Numbered from the stretch's first letter, positions 17,899 through 27,886 are shown. The stretch is 64,000 bases of DNA from Chloroflexota bacterium (GCA_028875185.1 JAPPFH010000131.1:1-64000), one strand, 5' to 3'. Program-made: numbers and translations. Notes: generated by a model not told the origin, from the letters alone.

Positions 17899-19563
17899 AT
17901 GATTTGCTGTATTCATCCAGACCAACCAGCGCTAGCGAGTGAAATCTTGTCAGTTGATACTTCGGCGCAGCAGCCTAGCCGGCAAAGAAAGCGATATCTG
18001 TATCTTATCGCCTTCATCAGCGGAATGGCTACGCTCGCGATTGAGCTTTCAGCCTCGCGTCTATTGGGCAGCGTATTTGGCAACAGCAACCTGGTGTGGG
18101 CGAATGTAATCGGCTTGATGCTGCTGTATCTGACAGCCGGTTATTTCATCGGGGGCCGCATCGCGGATCGCTACCCGCGCGAGGATGCGCTGCTGCGGCT
18201 GGTCATGTGGGCGGCATTTTTCAGTGGCATGATACCGCTGGCGGCCCGCCCCATCATATCGAGAGCGGCGCAAGCAGTATTCGGGGCGGAAGCGGCGCTG
18301 GCGCTGGGCTCATTCGTGGTTATCCTGATTCTTTTTTCCTTGCCCGTTACTTTGCTTGGCACGGTTTCGCCATTTGTCATTCGCCTGGCTGTGACGGACC
18401 TGGACCGCAGCGGCAGAATCGCAGGACAAGTCTACGCCGTAAGTACGCTTGGCAGCCTCTTGGGCGCCTTCTTGCCGGTGCTGATAACGATTCCGCGGCT
18501 TGGTACGACGCGCACCTTCCTGCTCTTCTCCGGCTTGCTCTTCGCCGCCGCATTCGCCGCGCTCTGGCGGATCAATCGCAAAGCCGCCCTGCCCTATATC
18601 ACGCTGCCGATCATCCTGCTGCTGCCCGCCGGCGCCGCGCTCGGCAGCCCGATGCGCCCGCCAGCGCCAGGCGCCAGCCTACTGTATGAGGGCGAAAGCG
18701 CCTACAATTATATTCAAGTTCAAGAAGACTCGGATGGCTACCGTTACCTGTATTTGAACGAAGGCCAGGGTGTTCACAGCCAATGGCACGAGACTGAAGT
18801 CTTCTACGGCGGCACCTGGGATTATTTCTTGGCTGCGCCTTACTTCAATGAGGCGCCCTTCCGCGCTGGCGAAGTTCGCTCCATGCTATTGATCGGCTTG
18901 GCCGCCGGCGCCATCGCGCGCCAGCACACGGCGGTCTACGGCGATATTGCAATTGATGGCATCGAGCTGGACCCGGACATTGTGGCGCTAGGCGCGGAGT
19001 TTTTTGACATGAGCGAGAGCGCCATGCCCGCGCTCGTCACACATATCGGCGATGGACGCTTCCTGCTGAATCGAATCGACAAGCATTACAGCGTGATCGC
19101 CATTGACGCTTACCGCCCACCCTACATACCCTGGCATTTGACTACTGTGGAATTCTTCCGCGAAGTCAAGGCGCGCTTAACAGATTATGGCGTTGTCGCT
19201 ATTAACGTCGGGCGAACGGATACTGACAGGCGCTTGGTGGACGCGCTCTCGCAAACCCTGCTGGAAGTCTTTCCCAGCGTTCACGCGATTGACGTGCCGC
19301 AATCTTTCAATACGATATTGGTCGCGACTTCGCGCGCGACGGAAGCGGATAACCTCCACGCCAACATCAGCTACCGCGTTGAGACAGTCGACCCAATTCT
19401 GTATGAAATCCTGGGGGCGGCCGCGGCTAACCTCGTGCCACTCGGCGAAAGTGAAATCGTATTCACAGATGATCGAGCGCCGGTCGAGACTTTGGTGGAT
19501 TCCATCGTCCTGAATTTCCTGCTGGCGGGCCGCGCCGAGGAATTTCGGCTGGACCATGACTAA
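17899..19563 (+). CDS. Spermidine synthase-like fusion: polytopic membrane domain plus SAM-methyltransferase-fold domain
   Basis: The N-terminal third has about six to seven membrane spans (from YLIAFISGMATLAIEL to about residue 250). The rest is a soluble Rossmann domain like polyamine synthases: LLIGLAAGAIARQ, IDGIELDPDIV, HIGDGRFLL, AIDAYRPPYIPWHLTTVEFF and a final TDDRAPVE. The usual glycine-rich GLGGGTxAR loop is altered to GLAAGAIARQ. Members of this fused family are widespread and mostly of untested function. Start is uncertain: ATG 17899 gives 554 residues, with no ribosome site; TTG 17947 is an alternative. The frame continues farther upstream, but only antisense to the GNAT gene. 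Confidence 0.78.
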   Translation: MICCIHPDQPALASEILSVDTSAQQPSRQRKRYLYLIAFISGMATLAIELSASRLLGSVFGNSNLVWANVIGLMLLYLTAGYFIGGRIADRYPREDALLRLVMWAAFFSGMIPLAARPIISRAAQAVFGAEAALALGSFVVILILFSLPVTLLGTVSPFVIRLAVTDLDRSGRIAGQVYAVSTLGSLLGAFLPVLITIPRLGTTRTFLLFSGLLFAAAFAALWRINRKAALPYITLPIILLLPAGAALGSPMRPPAPGASLLYEGESAYNYIQVQEDSDGYRYLYLNEGQGVHSQWHETEVFYGGTWDYFLAAPYFNEAPFRAGEVRSMLLIGLAAGAIARQHTAVYGDIAIDGIELDPDIVALGAEFFDMSESAMPALVTHIGDGRFLLNRIDKHYSVIAIDAYRPPYIPWHLTTVEFFREVKARLTDYGVVAINVGRTDTDRRLVDALSQTLLEVFPSVHAIDVPQSFNTILVATSRATEADNLHANISYRVETVDPILYEILGAAAANLVPLGESEIVFTDDRAPVETLVDSIVLNFLLAGRAEEFRLDHD

Positions 19564-20278
19564 TCGGCGCGCGCTTCACCTCGCAGTACGCCTTTACTTT
19601 TCGCTGGTGATGCCATTTCTGCTGGTCATCGCAGGAACGCGTCTGCTGCTAAACGAGCGCTTCCTGCGCTTCGAATACCAGCGACCCGGATTCCCCGCAG
19701 ACCCCTACGGATTCACCGCCGAAGATCGCCTGGACTTTGGACCCTATGCCTTAAACTATTTGTTCAATGCGGAAACGATAACCTACCTGGCCGCGCTGCG
19801 CCTGCCCGGCGACAAATGCTGGAACGCCGCTGCCGGAGCGGCCGATTGCGCCCTTTTCAGCAGGCGCGAATTGCAGCACATGCTTGATGTGAAGCAAGCG
19901 ACAGCGGTCGCGTTCGCGCTTGGTGCCAGCTTCGCGCTCGCCGCCTGCGGCATTGCCGCCGCCAGCCGCTTCAACGATGGGCTTCGTTCGGATATTGTGG
20001 TCGGCATAGGCCGAGGCTGCAAGCTTACGCTGCTCTCCGTCGCGGCGCTGTCGGTATTTTCTTTGGGCGCCTGGGATCAGGCATTTGACAGCTTCCACCA
20101 GCTCCTATTCGCTGAAGGCACCTGGCGCTTTCCTTTTTCCGACAGCCTGATTCGGCTTTATCCCGAGCAGCTTTTCCTTGACGCGTCGCTGGCAATTGCC
20201 GTTTTCGCGTCGCTCTGTGCCGCCACGCTGCTATGGCTGCTGTCGCGCTGGCCCGGGCGCAATCGGAGACAATGCTGA
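19556..20278 (+). CDS. Integral membrane protein, TIGR01906/DUF1461-like
   Basis: A 240-residue protein with four predicted membrane spans: one near the N-terminus, two in the middle (AVAFALGASFALAACGIAA and LTLLSVAALSVFSLGAW) and one at the C-terminus. The stretch FDSFHQLLFAEGTWRFPF followed by SLIRLYPEQLFLD matches the conserved block of the TIGR01906/DUF1461 family. Function is unknown. The start overlaps the upstream gene's end by eight bases, so translation is probably coupled. Confidence 0.75.
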   Translation: MTNRRALHLAVRLYFSLVMPFLLVIAGTRLLLNERFLRFEYQRPGFPADPYGFTAEDRLDFGPYALNYLFNAETITYLAALRLPGDKCWNAAAGAADCALFSRRELQHMLDVKQATAVAFALGASFALAACGIAAASRFNDGLRSDIVVGIGRGCKLTLLSVAALSVFSLGAWDQAFDSFHQLLFAEGTWRFPFSDSLIRLYPEQLFLDASLAIAVFASLCAATLLWLLSRWPGRNRRQC

Positions 20279-20416
20279 CATCAACTCGCCGGCGGGCGCT
20301 TGCGCGCCAATGAAGCCGACAGACACGAGCGCGGAAAGTTGTGAAAGACTAGCAGATGTGTTACCTTCTTTCGGTTGCACTCCCAGTTTCTTCTTATTTT
20401 GGATTCGGATCCATTG

Positions 20417-21268
20417 ATGACTGATAGCATTTCGCGGCGTCAGTTGCTGCAAGGTGGCGCCGGCTTGGCGCTGGGCGCACTATTCGGCGCGGCAGGCAGC
20501 AGCGCCAGCGCCAATAGCGCCAGGGTCATTCGACACGTATACACAAACACGCGGAAAGTTTGCATCAGCTACGACGACCTCTGGAGCGAATATTACACAT
20601 TGCGTATCGCGCGCGAATATTACCAGCGCAACATTCGCTTGACCTTTTTCCCGGTTGGTCTCGCCGTGCGCAATAATCTCGATCGTCCGAACCGAGGTTA
20701 CGAAAACCTGTATCCGCGACTGCGCGACATGGGGCACGAATTCGGCTGCCATCTCTTCACCCATCGCGTCATTACAGATTTCAGCCTCCAGCAGCTCATA
20801 GACGAAGAGATGGAGCCCTGCTTGTATCATATGCGGCGCGCGCTCGGTCCCGGCTTTCGTCCGGTGGGCATCCGCCCGCCATACGGGCATGTCACCGATG
20901 CCGTGAAAGAGCTGGCGGCGCGTTACGGCCTGCCATTGATACTCTGGGGCTTGGATTCGCAAGACGCGATCTGCACAAAGCGAAAAGAAGACAGGCGCTG
21001 CGAGTGCTCGGCTCAGGCGAATTTCGAATCTTACGCCCGTATCTGGGGTCCGGACTTGAAGAATGGCATCTGCACTGAACAACAGTGCGTTGATAATTGC
21101 GTCGATGCCATCCTGCAAAATTACAAGAGTTTGCTGCGTCCGGGCAGCATAATTCTCCATCATGCGCTTAAGAATTCGTTCCAGGCGATTGAGCCAACCC
21201 TGAGGCTCCTCCGCGCTTGGAATATGCAGCCGGTTCGGCTTTCCGAACTGCTGGCACTTGCGTCGTAA
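20417..21268 (+). CDS. Tat-exported polysaccharide deacetylase family protein
   Basis: A NodB-type carbohydrate deacetylase, 283 residues. ATG 20417 gives a twin-arginine signal peptide: SISRRQLLQ followed by a hydrophobic stretch ending near SSASA. An upstream in-frame ATG at 20375 would push this motif inward. Catalytic motifs are SYDDL (metal Asp pair), CHLFTHRV (metal histidines) and RPPYGH (active-site Arg). A cysteine-rich insert follows (ICTKRKEDRRCECS, ICTEQQCVDNC), unusual for the family and possibly disulfide-bonded. It may trim wall or extracellular glycans. Confidence 0.82.
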   Translation: MTDSISRRQLLQGGAGLALGALFGAAGSSASANSARVIRHVYTNTRKVCISYDDLWSEYYTLRIAREYYQRNIRLTFFPVGLAVRNNLDRPNRGYENLYPRLRDMGHEFGCHLFTHRVITDFSLQQLIDEEMEPCLYHMRRALGPGFRPVGIRPPYGHVTDAVKELAARYGLPLILWGLDSQDAICTKRKEDRRCECSAQANFESYARIWGPDLKNGICTEQQCVDNCVDAILQNYKSLLRPGSIILHHALKNSFQAIEPTLRLLRAWNMQPVRLSELLALAS

Positions 21269-21436
21269 TTGTTTCTTGACCAGGTGACGGAAGAGCGGCT
21301 CTGTTTACCGCGGCGGACGCTTGGCTTGACCAGCGGCGGTTCAGTATGGCTATTCAGCATTCAAAAATCCTTCCGGATGTACTAAGCTGTGTGGGACAAT
21401 TGACACTCGGTCGCAATCGAAGAAAGCGAGGATGAA

Positions 21437-22444
21437 ATGACGATTCGCGTCGGCATCAACGGATTCGGACGCATCGGCCGCCAGGTGCTGAAGGCGATCC
21501 GCGAATATTATCCCAACGACATTGAAGTGGTCGCCTTCAACGATCTGGGCGATTTGAATACGATGGCGCATCTTTTTCGCTACGATTCCAATTACGGCGT
21601 CTATCCAGGAACGGTTGATGTCGCTGACGGCGCGCTGATAGTGGACGGCGATGAGATCAAAGCGCTGTCGGAACGGGACCCGGCGCAATTGCCTTGGGGC
21701 GACCTGGGGGTTGAAGTCGTCATTGAGAGCACCGGCATCTTCACCGACAAAGCCAGCGCCTCAAAGCATATCGCCGCCGGCGCCAGCAAAGTCATCATTT
21801 CGGCGCCAGCCAAGGGCGAAGACCTCACAATCGTGCTGGGCGTCAATCAGGATTGGTACGATCCGGCGTCGCATCACGTATTGTCGAATGCGTCGTGTAC
21901 GACAAATTGCCTGGCGCCCGCCGCCAAAGTGGTGAACGATGCCTTTGGCATTCAGCAAGGTTTCATGACGACGATACATAGTTACACAAACGATCAGCAA
22001 ATCCTTGATCTGCCACACAAAGATCTGCGCCGCGCGCGGGCGGCTGCTGTCAATATGATCCCTACCAGCACCGGCGCCGCTCAAGCCGTCGCGCTCGTTG
22101 TACCGGAGTTGCAGGGAAAATTCGATGGCATGGCTGTGCGCGTGCCGACGCCCACCGGCTCTTTGGTCGATTTCGTTGCCTCGGTTGACCGGACGCCCGG
22201 AAAAACTGAATTGATCGACGCCTTTGAAGAAGCGGCCGCCGGTCCCATGCGCGGATACCTCGATGTATCGCATGAGCCGCTGGTATCCACCGATTACATT
22301 GGCAATCCGCACTCCAGCGTAATTGATGCATTGGCGACCGACGTCGCCGGCAACCTGGTCAAGGTCATCACCTGGTATGACAATGAGTGGGGTTACTCCT
22401 GCCGTACGGCGGACCTGACCAAATTCATCGGCGACCGCCTTTAA
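21437..22444 (+). CDS. gap: Glyceraldehyde-3-phosphate dehydrogenase
   Basis: Phosphorylating GAPDH, 335 residues, typical length. NAD site [12 protein letters not shown], the conserved STGIFTDK, active-site Cys in [12 protein letters not shown], and the C-terminal [11 protein letters not shown]. It is the first gene of a glycolytic block with pgk (72 bases on) and tpiA. GAGGATGA upstream of ATG 21437 serves as ribosome site. Confidence 0.97.
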   Translation: MTIRVGINGFGRIGRQVLKAIREYYPNDIEVVAFNDLGDLNTMAHLFRYDSNYGVYPGTVDVADGALIVDGDEIKALSERDPAQLPWGDLGVEVVIESTGIFTDKASASKHIAAGASKVIISAPAKGEDLTIVLGVNQDWYDPASHHVLSNASCTTNCLAPAAKVVNDAFGIQQGFMTTIHSYTNDQQILDLPHKDLRRARAAAVNMIPTSTGAAQAVALVVPELQGKFDGMAVRVPTPTGSLVDFVASVDRTPGKTELIDAFEEAAAGPMRGYLDVSHEPLVSTDYIGNPHSSVIDALATDVAGNLVKVITWYDNEWGYSCRTADLTKFIGDRL

Positions 22445-22516
22445 ATCCATCGGCTGCGCGACTGCGAAGGCGAGGGGCAATCCTCGCCTCGTCCGCGCAT
22501 ACCGACGAGCGCAGAC

Positions 22517-23704
22517 ATGAACAAGATGACGGTACGCGATATCTCGCTCGGCGGCAAACGTGTGCTTGTGCGCGTGGACTTCAACGTCCCGCTCGACGGC
22601 GGAAGAATCACCGATACGACTCGCATCCGCGCCGCGCTGCCGACGCTTCAATATATTCTGGATCGTGATCCGCAGGCGGTCATTTTGCTGTCGCATCTTG
22701 GGCGGCCGAAAGGCGAGCGCGCAGCCGCGTTGTCGCTGGCGCCAGTCGCGGGGGAGCTCGCCCAGCAGCTGGGGCGCGATGTCGCATTCGCCGCAGACTG
22801 CATCGGCGCGGAAGCGGCAGACGCTATAAGCGCCCTGCCGAAGGGTGGTGTAATCCTGCTGGAAAACACACGCTTTCATGCGGGAGAAACCAAGAATGAC
22901 GAGGCTTTCGCAGCGGCATTAGCTTCACATGGTGATGTCTTTGTCAACGACGCCTTTGGCGCGGCGCATCGCGCGCATGCGTCCAACGTGGGCGTATCGG
23001 CGCGCTTGACCGCCGTCGCCGGTTTGCTGCTTGAAACGGAAATCAACTATTTGGCGACCACCCTGGAAGAACCGCCGCGACCCTTCGTCGCCATACTGGG
23101 CGGGGCGAAAGTCTCCGGAAAAATTGAAGTGATCGATTCGCTGTTGGGCAAGGTCGATCGGCTGTTGATAGGGGGTGGGATGGCGAATACGTTTTTCGCC
23201 GCTCAGGGGCGAGATATGGCTGATTCGCTGGTGGAGACGGAAGCGCTCGACATCGCGCGGAACATTCTCGGCGCGGCTGGCGACAGGCTCGTTCTGCCGC
23301 TCGATCAGCGAATCGCGGATGCCTTCAAAAACGATTCCGAGCAGCAACTGATTGCGGCCGAGACCGATGTGCCGCGCGGCTGGCAATCGCTGGATATCGG
23401 CCGGGCAACGGTGGCGGCTTTCACCGATGTGATCCAAAGCGCCAAGACGGTCGTATGGAATGGACCGATGGGTGTCTTCGAGCTGCCGGCTTTTGCGGCG
23501 GGCACCGTGGCAATCGCTCAGGCGCTTGCGGAAGCGACCGCGAAGGGCGCAACAACAATCATCGGTGGCGGCGACTCGGCGGCGGCTGTGGAGCAAGCCG
23601 GCTTGGCGGCGCAAATGTCTCATATCTCGACCGGTGGCGGCGCCAGCCTGGAATTGCTGGAGGGCAAAGCGCTGCCGGGTTTGGCAGCGCTGTCGGAGCG
23701 GTAG
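22517..23704 (+). CDS. pgk: Phosphoglycerate kinase
   Basis: Transfers phosphate from 1,3-bisphosphoglycerate to ADP. The 395-residue protein has [52 protein letters not shown] and the nucleotide-binding [11 protein letters not shown] ... [13 protein letters not shown]. It is second in the gap-pgk-tpiA block. No fusion to TPI is present, unlike some thermophiles. Confidence 0.97.
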   Translation: MNKMTVRDISLGGKRVLVRVDFNVPLDGGRITDTTRIRAALPTLQYILDRDPQAVILLSHLGRPKGERAAALSLAPVAGELAQQLGRDVAFAADCIGAEAADAISALPKGGVILLENTRFHAGETKNDEAFAAALASHGDVFVNDAFGAAHRAHASNVGVSARLTAVAGLLLETEINYLATTLEEPPRPFVAILGGAKVSGKIEVIDSLLGKVDRLLIGGGMANTFFAAQGRDMADSLVETEALDIARNILGAAGDRLVLPLDQRIADAFKNDSEQQLIAAETDVPRGWQSLDIGRATVAAFTDVIQSAKTVVWNGPMGVFELPAFAAGTVAIAQALAEATAKGATTIIGGGDSAAAVEQAGLAAQMSHISTGGGASLELLEGKALPGLAALSER

Positions 23705-23808
23705 TCGAGCAGTCATCCGCCTGTGTGAAAACGCCCGCTCCATTGGCGCGTTATGGATAGCCATTGTAAAAATAAGCTTATGGCATCACTTCTAATTGGG
23801 AGCGTTTG

Positions 23809-24582
23809 ATGGCGAGAACTCCGATAATTGCGGGCAACTGGAAGATGAACAAGTCGCCGGATGAGGCGGTCGCCTTCGTGAGCGAATTGGCGCCAAAGAT
23901 CGCCGCATACGATGCGGTTGATCGCGTTGTCGCGCCGACCTTCGTCGCGCTAACTGCCGTGGCCTCGGCTCTGGCGGATTCGCCGATCAAGGTCGCGGCG
24001 CAAGATGCCCACTGGGAAAGCGATGGCGCCTACACATCGCAGGTATCCGTTGCGATGGTGGCGCCCTTTGTCGAATACGTCATCATCGGCCATTCGGAAT
24101 GCCGCGCTTATCTGAACGAGTCTGATGAAAACGTAAACCGCAAAGCGCGCGCCATTCTGGCGGCCGGCTTAAAGCCGATTATCGCTGTTGGCGAGAGCCT
24201 GGCGCAAAACGAAGCGGGCGAAACCGTGCCTTTCGTCCGCTCGCAAGTGGAAGCGGCTTTGGCGGGTATCGCGCCGGAGGGCTTGAAGCGGGTCGTCATC
24301 GCCTATGAACCGATTTGGGCGATTGGCACGGGCAAGAGCGCCAGCGGCGAATTGGCGGACGCGATAATCAAGGCGGCTGTGCGCGATACTGTTGGCAGCC
24401 TTTATGGGCGCGAGATCGCCGAAACCCTGCGCATCCAATATGGCGGCAGCGTCAAGCCTGGCAATATGGAAGAGTATATGGCGCAGCCAAATATCGATGG
24501 CGCCTTGGTCGGCGGCGCCTCTCTCGAGGTTGAGGATTTTGCCGCCTTGGTCGATATCGCTTCAGGCGTGAAAGGATATTAA
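23809..24582 (+). CDS. tpiA: Triosephosphate isomerase
   Basis: Interconverts DHAP and GAP, 257 residues. Motifs are AGNWKMN with the catalytic Lys, VIIGHSEC with the catalytic His, YEPIWAIGTGK with the catalytic Glu and flexible loop, and IQYGGSVKPGN. The normally strict GHSERR reads GHSECR, an Arg-to-Cys change next to the active site. The ATG at 23809 has GGGAG six bases upstream. The next gene begins right after its stop and is probably translationally coupled. Confidence 0.95.
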   Translation: MARTPIIAGNWKMNKSPDEAVAFVSELAPKIAAYDAVDRVVAPTFVALTAVASALADSPIKVAAQDAHWESDGAYTSQVSVAMVAPFVEYVIIGHSECRAYLNESDENVNRKARAILAAGLKPIIAVGESLAQNEAGETVPFVRSQVEAALAGIAPEGLKRVVIAYEPIWAIGTGKSASGELADAIIKAAVRDTVGSLYGREIAETLRIQYGGSVKPGNMEEYMAQPNIDGALVGGASLEVEDFAALVDIASGVKGY

Positions 24583-24583
24583 A

Positions 24584-26164
24584 CTGCGGACGCTCGATTT
24601 TCTCGCTCTGCTTTTCGTTCTCGGGCTACTGCTCGTCTTTTTTCGCCAAATCGAACGCTGGCTGCACCAGCATATTTTCAAAGTCGGCTGGCTGCTCAGC
24701 AACAATCTGCAAGTCACCACCGTCCTTTATTACATTCTATTTCTGCCCGGAATCCTGCTGCACGAAATCACGCTGTGGCTGGCTGCGGGCATTGCGCGTG
24801 TTCGTTCGGAGCGATCAATCGGCTTTCCCGCGCAACAAGAAATTGGCGAGCTACGGCTCAACTTCATCCGCTTGTCGCCAGATTCGGGATTCCTACGCTA
24901 CAGCCTGGCAAAGCTGGCGCCGATCGCCTCCGGGATCCTGTGCCTGTGGCTGATTGCCGCTCAAGTTTTCAACTGGCGCGATGTGAGCGCCATCGCTGCA
25001 TCCGGGAGCATTGACGATATTACGCGCGCTCTTGGACGCCTCATGAAGACAGCCGATTTCTGGCTGTGGTTCTACTTGGCTTTCACAGTCGCGAACACCA
25101 TGTTCCCGGCGCCTTGGCGTGGAGTTAGCGGGCGGCGGAAGGGCGCCCTTACGTTTGCCGCAGGCGCGCTGACGCTTGTCGCCTGGCGACTGGGCGGCGA
25201 AAACGCGCCATTCATCGCCCTTGGCCTTGAGCGCCTGATGTTCAGCCTCGCCTTGGTCCTGCTGCAGACGGTGGCCATCAACATTGTTGCTGTGCTGGTC
25301 TTGGGCGCCTTGGAAGCCGCGATTGAGCGGGTAACCGGCAAGAGCGCGACCTTCGTTGACGGCACGATGATTACGCTGACGCGAAAGGAAGCGCAGGCGC
25401 GCAAGACAAAGCAAATGCGCGAACGAACAACTGCGAAATCTGGTTCACAAGCAAAAGCGACCGCCAAAATCATCACGTCGATTTATGACATGAAACTGCC
25501 CATTCCGGGTCCGCCAGGAAGGGAGCCGATTAGCCGAAGCGCCGTATCAATCGTCCATGATTCTGAAGAAGGTTCCGACCCTGCGCCGAGCGCTGAAAGA
25601 AGGCATCAGGCAAGCTTGCCGCAGAAGCCAGACGTCGAGTCTACTCGACCGGCGCGGACAATTATTGGTAGCGCGGCTGCGGTTCCAGCGGCCAAAACTC
25701 CAGAACCAGGCGGGGCGAAAAAGCCAGAGCGCATGAAGCCCCAGCGACCAGTGGCGGACGGCGAGAACGCGCCCTTCAGCCGTCCCTTCGCTATTGAAGA
25801 TATGGGTGAGCGCCGAGGCGAAAATGAGCCAGATCGAGACCGGGCTACAGCAACTGGCGGACATTTCGCGAGGCCCTTCGCCATGAAGACGCGCGGCGAT
25901 GGCGAGCCTGCGATCAGCGATGTTGCCGCGGCGGAAGCGCAGGTGGGTCGCCCGAAGCATCTCGACGGCGCTATTCGTAAATCAGAGCGCAGCGCGCATG
26001 CCGCAAAGACGCGACCCGCGCCAAAGCCCTCCGTAAGCCCAGCGCGCGACGAAAAGAAGAATACAGAATTGTCGAACGATGAACTGACTTACGAACCAAT
26101 GGAAGATGACGACAATTATTATGCTGACGAAGATGACCTTGGCGCCACGCCGCCGTCCTCTTGA
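24584..26164 (+). CDS. M50-metalloprotease-like membrane protein with degenerate HExxH, probable CTG start
   Basis: Function unknown. The frame opens just after the tpiA stop, and its first 96 codons contain no ATG, GTG or TTG. CTG at 24584 lies seven bases after AAAGGA (24571-24576), so a CTG start is likely, giving 526 residues. This upstream part codes a clean membrane span (residues 4-20) and the segment LFLPGILLHEITLWLAAG, which resembles the zinc-site helix of M50-type proteases. The second His is Leu (H60, E61, L64). KLAPIASG also fits that group. A TTG start at 24872 would remove these. After about residue 250 the chain is charged and low in complexity, ending in an acidic tail. The 3' end overlaps the convergent wecA-like gene by 46 bases. 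Confidence 0.7.
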   Translation: MRTLDFLALLFVLGLLLVFFRQIERWLHQHIFKVGWLLSNNLQVTTVLYYILFLPGILLHEITLWLAAGIARVRSERSIGFPAQQEIGELRLNFIRLSPDSGFLRYSLAKLAPIASGILCLWLIAAQVFNWRDVSAIAASGSIDDITRALGRLMKTADFWLWFYLAFTVANTMFPAPWRGVSGRRKGALTFAAGALTLVAWRLGGENAPFIALGLERLMFSLALVLLQTVAINIVAVLVLGALEAAIERVTGKSATFVDGTMITLTRKEAQARKTKQMRERTTAKSGSQAKATAKIITSIYDMKLPIPGPPGREPISRSAVSIVHDSEEGSDPAPSAERRHQASLPQKPDVESTRPARTIIGSAAAVPAAKTPEPGGAKKPERMKPQRPVADGENAPFSRPFAIEDMGERRGENEPDRDRATATGGHFARPFAMKTRGDGEPAISDVAAAEAQVGRPKHLDGAIRKSERSAHAAKTRPAPKPSVSPARDEKKNTELSNDELTYEPMEDDDNYYADEDDLGATPPSS

Positions 26165-27201
26165 AGCGCCGAAATTCGCCCGACGGCGACGAAGCCAATG
26201 GCAATGCAAACGAGCATGAAAGCGAAGGCGATGAACTTGAACATTTGGCTGGCGGTCACTAGGGTGAGAAAGCCGAAAAAGGCGCAAATCGAATAGTAGA
26301 CCAGCGCCAATTGGCGGGGTGTGAAAATTCCATAATCCAGCAGACGAAAATGCAAATGACCGCGGTCGCCGCTGAAAGGATTCTTGCCATGACGCGCGCG
26401 GTTGAGGATCTGCCAGCCCAGATCCATTAACGGCAAGCCCATGACCAGCAGGATGGTCGCCATCTTGGCGCCGCCAATAATACTCAGCGTGCCCAGCGCA
26501 TAACCGAGAAACCAGGCGCTGCCGCCCATATAGAGACGGGCTGGATAAAAGTTGTGAATCAGAAACCCTAGCAAAGCGCCGGCTAATGCCAGCGGCAACA
26601 GACTGACGCTCGTCTGGGGCGGCGACTGGCGGACTGCGCTATTGAGAAACAACACAACAGCGGCGATCAGCGCTATGCCGCCAGCTAACCCATCGGAGCC
26701 GTCCAGGAGATTTACCGTATTCATCATCAGAACGAGCCAAAACAAGGTGAGCGCAACCGTCACAATCGGCGCCCACTCGGCGGTCTGTTGGCCGGTAAAC
26801 GGGTTGTTAAAAAAGGCGATGAAGATCTGGAATACGATCGCGATAGCGGAGGTAAAGATCTGGCTCAAGAATATCTGAAACCAGTTCAAGCCGAATATAT
26901 CATCGACAATACCGAGCAAGAAAATCACAGCGCTGCCCAGGATCAACCCGGCGAGGCGGAATACTTCGTAGGGATCGCCGCGCTCAATGGGAATGAATTG
27001 AGCCAAGATGACGGCGACGGTGAAGCCGCCGAATAATACCAGCCCGCCGAGCTTGGGCATGGCGACCCGTTCTTGCCGGCGCCCGCCTGGCACAGATGTG
27101 ACGCCAAAACGCAAGCTGAGACGGCGCGCCAGGGGGACGATCAGAAGCGCTGTAGCCAGCGCCGTGTTGAATACGATGATGAAAGCGTATAATCGCAGCA
27201 T
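26119..27201 (-). CDS. WecA/TagO-type polyprenyl-phosphate sugar-1-phosphate transferase
   Basis: A polytopic membrane enzyme of the MraY/WecA superfamily that attaches a sugar-1-phosphate (commonly GlcNAc-1-P) to undecaprenyl phosphate to start wall-polymer or capsule synthesis. Motifs are LGIVDDIFGL with the Mg-binding Asp pair, NTVNLLDGSDGLAGG, and the cytosolic loop FSGDRGHLHFRLLDYG. About ten hydrophobic spans are visible in 360 residues. Its ATG overlaps the stop of upp in a TGATG junction, so the two are translationally coupled. MraY itself would differ in the last loop. Confidence 0.87.
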   Translation of the reverse strand: MLRLYAFIIVFNTALATALLIVPLARRLSLRFGVTSVPGGRRQERVAMPKLGGLVLFGGFTVAVILAQFIPIERGDPYEVFRLAGLILGSAVIFLLGIVDDIFGLNWFQIFLSQIFTSAIAIVFQIFIAFFNNPFTGQQTAEWAPIVTVALTLFWLVLMMNTVNLLDGSDGLAGGIALIAAVVLFLNSAVRQSPPQTSVSLLPLALAGALLGFLIHNFYPARLYMGGSAWFLGYALGTLSIIGGAKMATILLVMGLPLMDLGWQILNRARHGKNPFSGDRGHLHFRLLDYGIFTPRQLALVYYSICAFFGFLTLVTASQMFKFIAFAFMLVCIAIGFVAVGRISALQEDGGVAPRSSSSA

Positions 27202-27821
27202 CAGGTTCCAAACATGCGGTCGCCGGCATCCCCCAATCCGGGCACAATAAAGCCGATTTCGTTGAGCCGTTCGTCCAGCTCCGCGACATGAATTGGCACA
27301 TTGGGATGGGCGGCGGAGAGCGCTTGTACGCCTTCTGGCGCCGCAAGCACGCCGACGTACTTGATGCGCAGCGCGCCCCAGCGCTTCAGAATATCGACCG
27401 TTGCAATGGCGGAGCCGCCGGTCGCCAGCATTGGATCAAGCACCAGGCATACTTGCGCGGTTGGCCTGTCCGGCAGCTTATTGTAGTACTCGACGGGCCG
27501 CAGCGTCTCTTCATCGCGATATAGCCCAATATGCCAGACTTGAACCGTCGGCAGCAGCTCCTGAATGCCATCGACCAGCCCCAGCCCGGCGCGCATGATT
27601 GGCACCAAGCCGATGACTTCACTCGCTTCCCAGCCCTGCGCTTCGCCCATCGGCGTATCGACGGTGGTGGCCTTCAACTGCAGGTCTTGCGTCGCTTCGT
27701 AGCAAAGCAGAAGCGCTAACTCGCGCACGAGCTCGCGAAATTTGCGGTGATCAGTAGCCGTATCACGCAGCCGCGTCAATTTATGTTTAACCAGTGGGTG
27801 AGACGAGACATGAAGTTGCAT
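27201..27821 (-). CDS. upp: Uracil phosphoribosyltransferase
   Basis: Salvages uracil to UMP with PRPP. The 206-residue protein has [13 protein letters not shown], the PRPP-binding loop [12 protein letters not shown] and the C-terminal [13 protein letters not shown], all typical. ATG 27821 has AAGGA seven bases upstream. It heads a two-gene transcript with the WecA-like gene, sharing one base, and diverges from ruvB. Confidence 0.96.
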   Translation of the reverse strand: MQLHVSSHPLVKHKLTRLRDTATDHRKFRELVRELALLLCYEATQDLQLKATTVDTPMGEAQGWEASEVIGLVPIMRAGLGLVDGIQELLPTVQVWHIGLYRDEETLRPVEYYNKLPDRPTAQVCLVLDPMLATGGSAIATVDILKRWGALRIKYVGVLAAPEGVQALSAAHPNVPIHVAELDERLNEIGFIVPGLGDAGDRMFGT

Positions 27822-27886
27822 GAGTGTCCTTTCGCGTCCGCGGCGTCATGGGTACGGCGCCTCAGCCTGATTCTATAAAGCGAGCA

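Noticed and set aside
21761..22879. Long minus-strand open frame (372 codons) opposite gap and pgk
   Set aside because: It is antisense to two certain glycolytic genes, has no recognisable domain and is explained by GC-rich codon bias.
22925..23764. Minus-strand open frame opposite pgk
   Set aside because: Arg/Gln-rich shadow of a certain gene.
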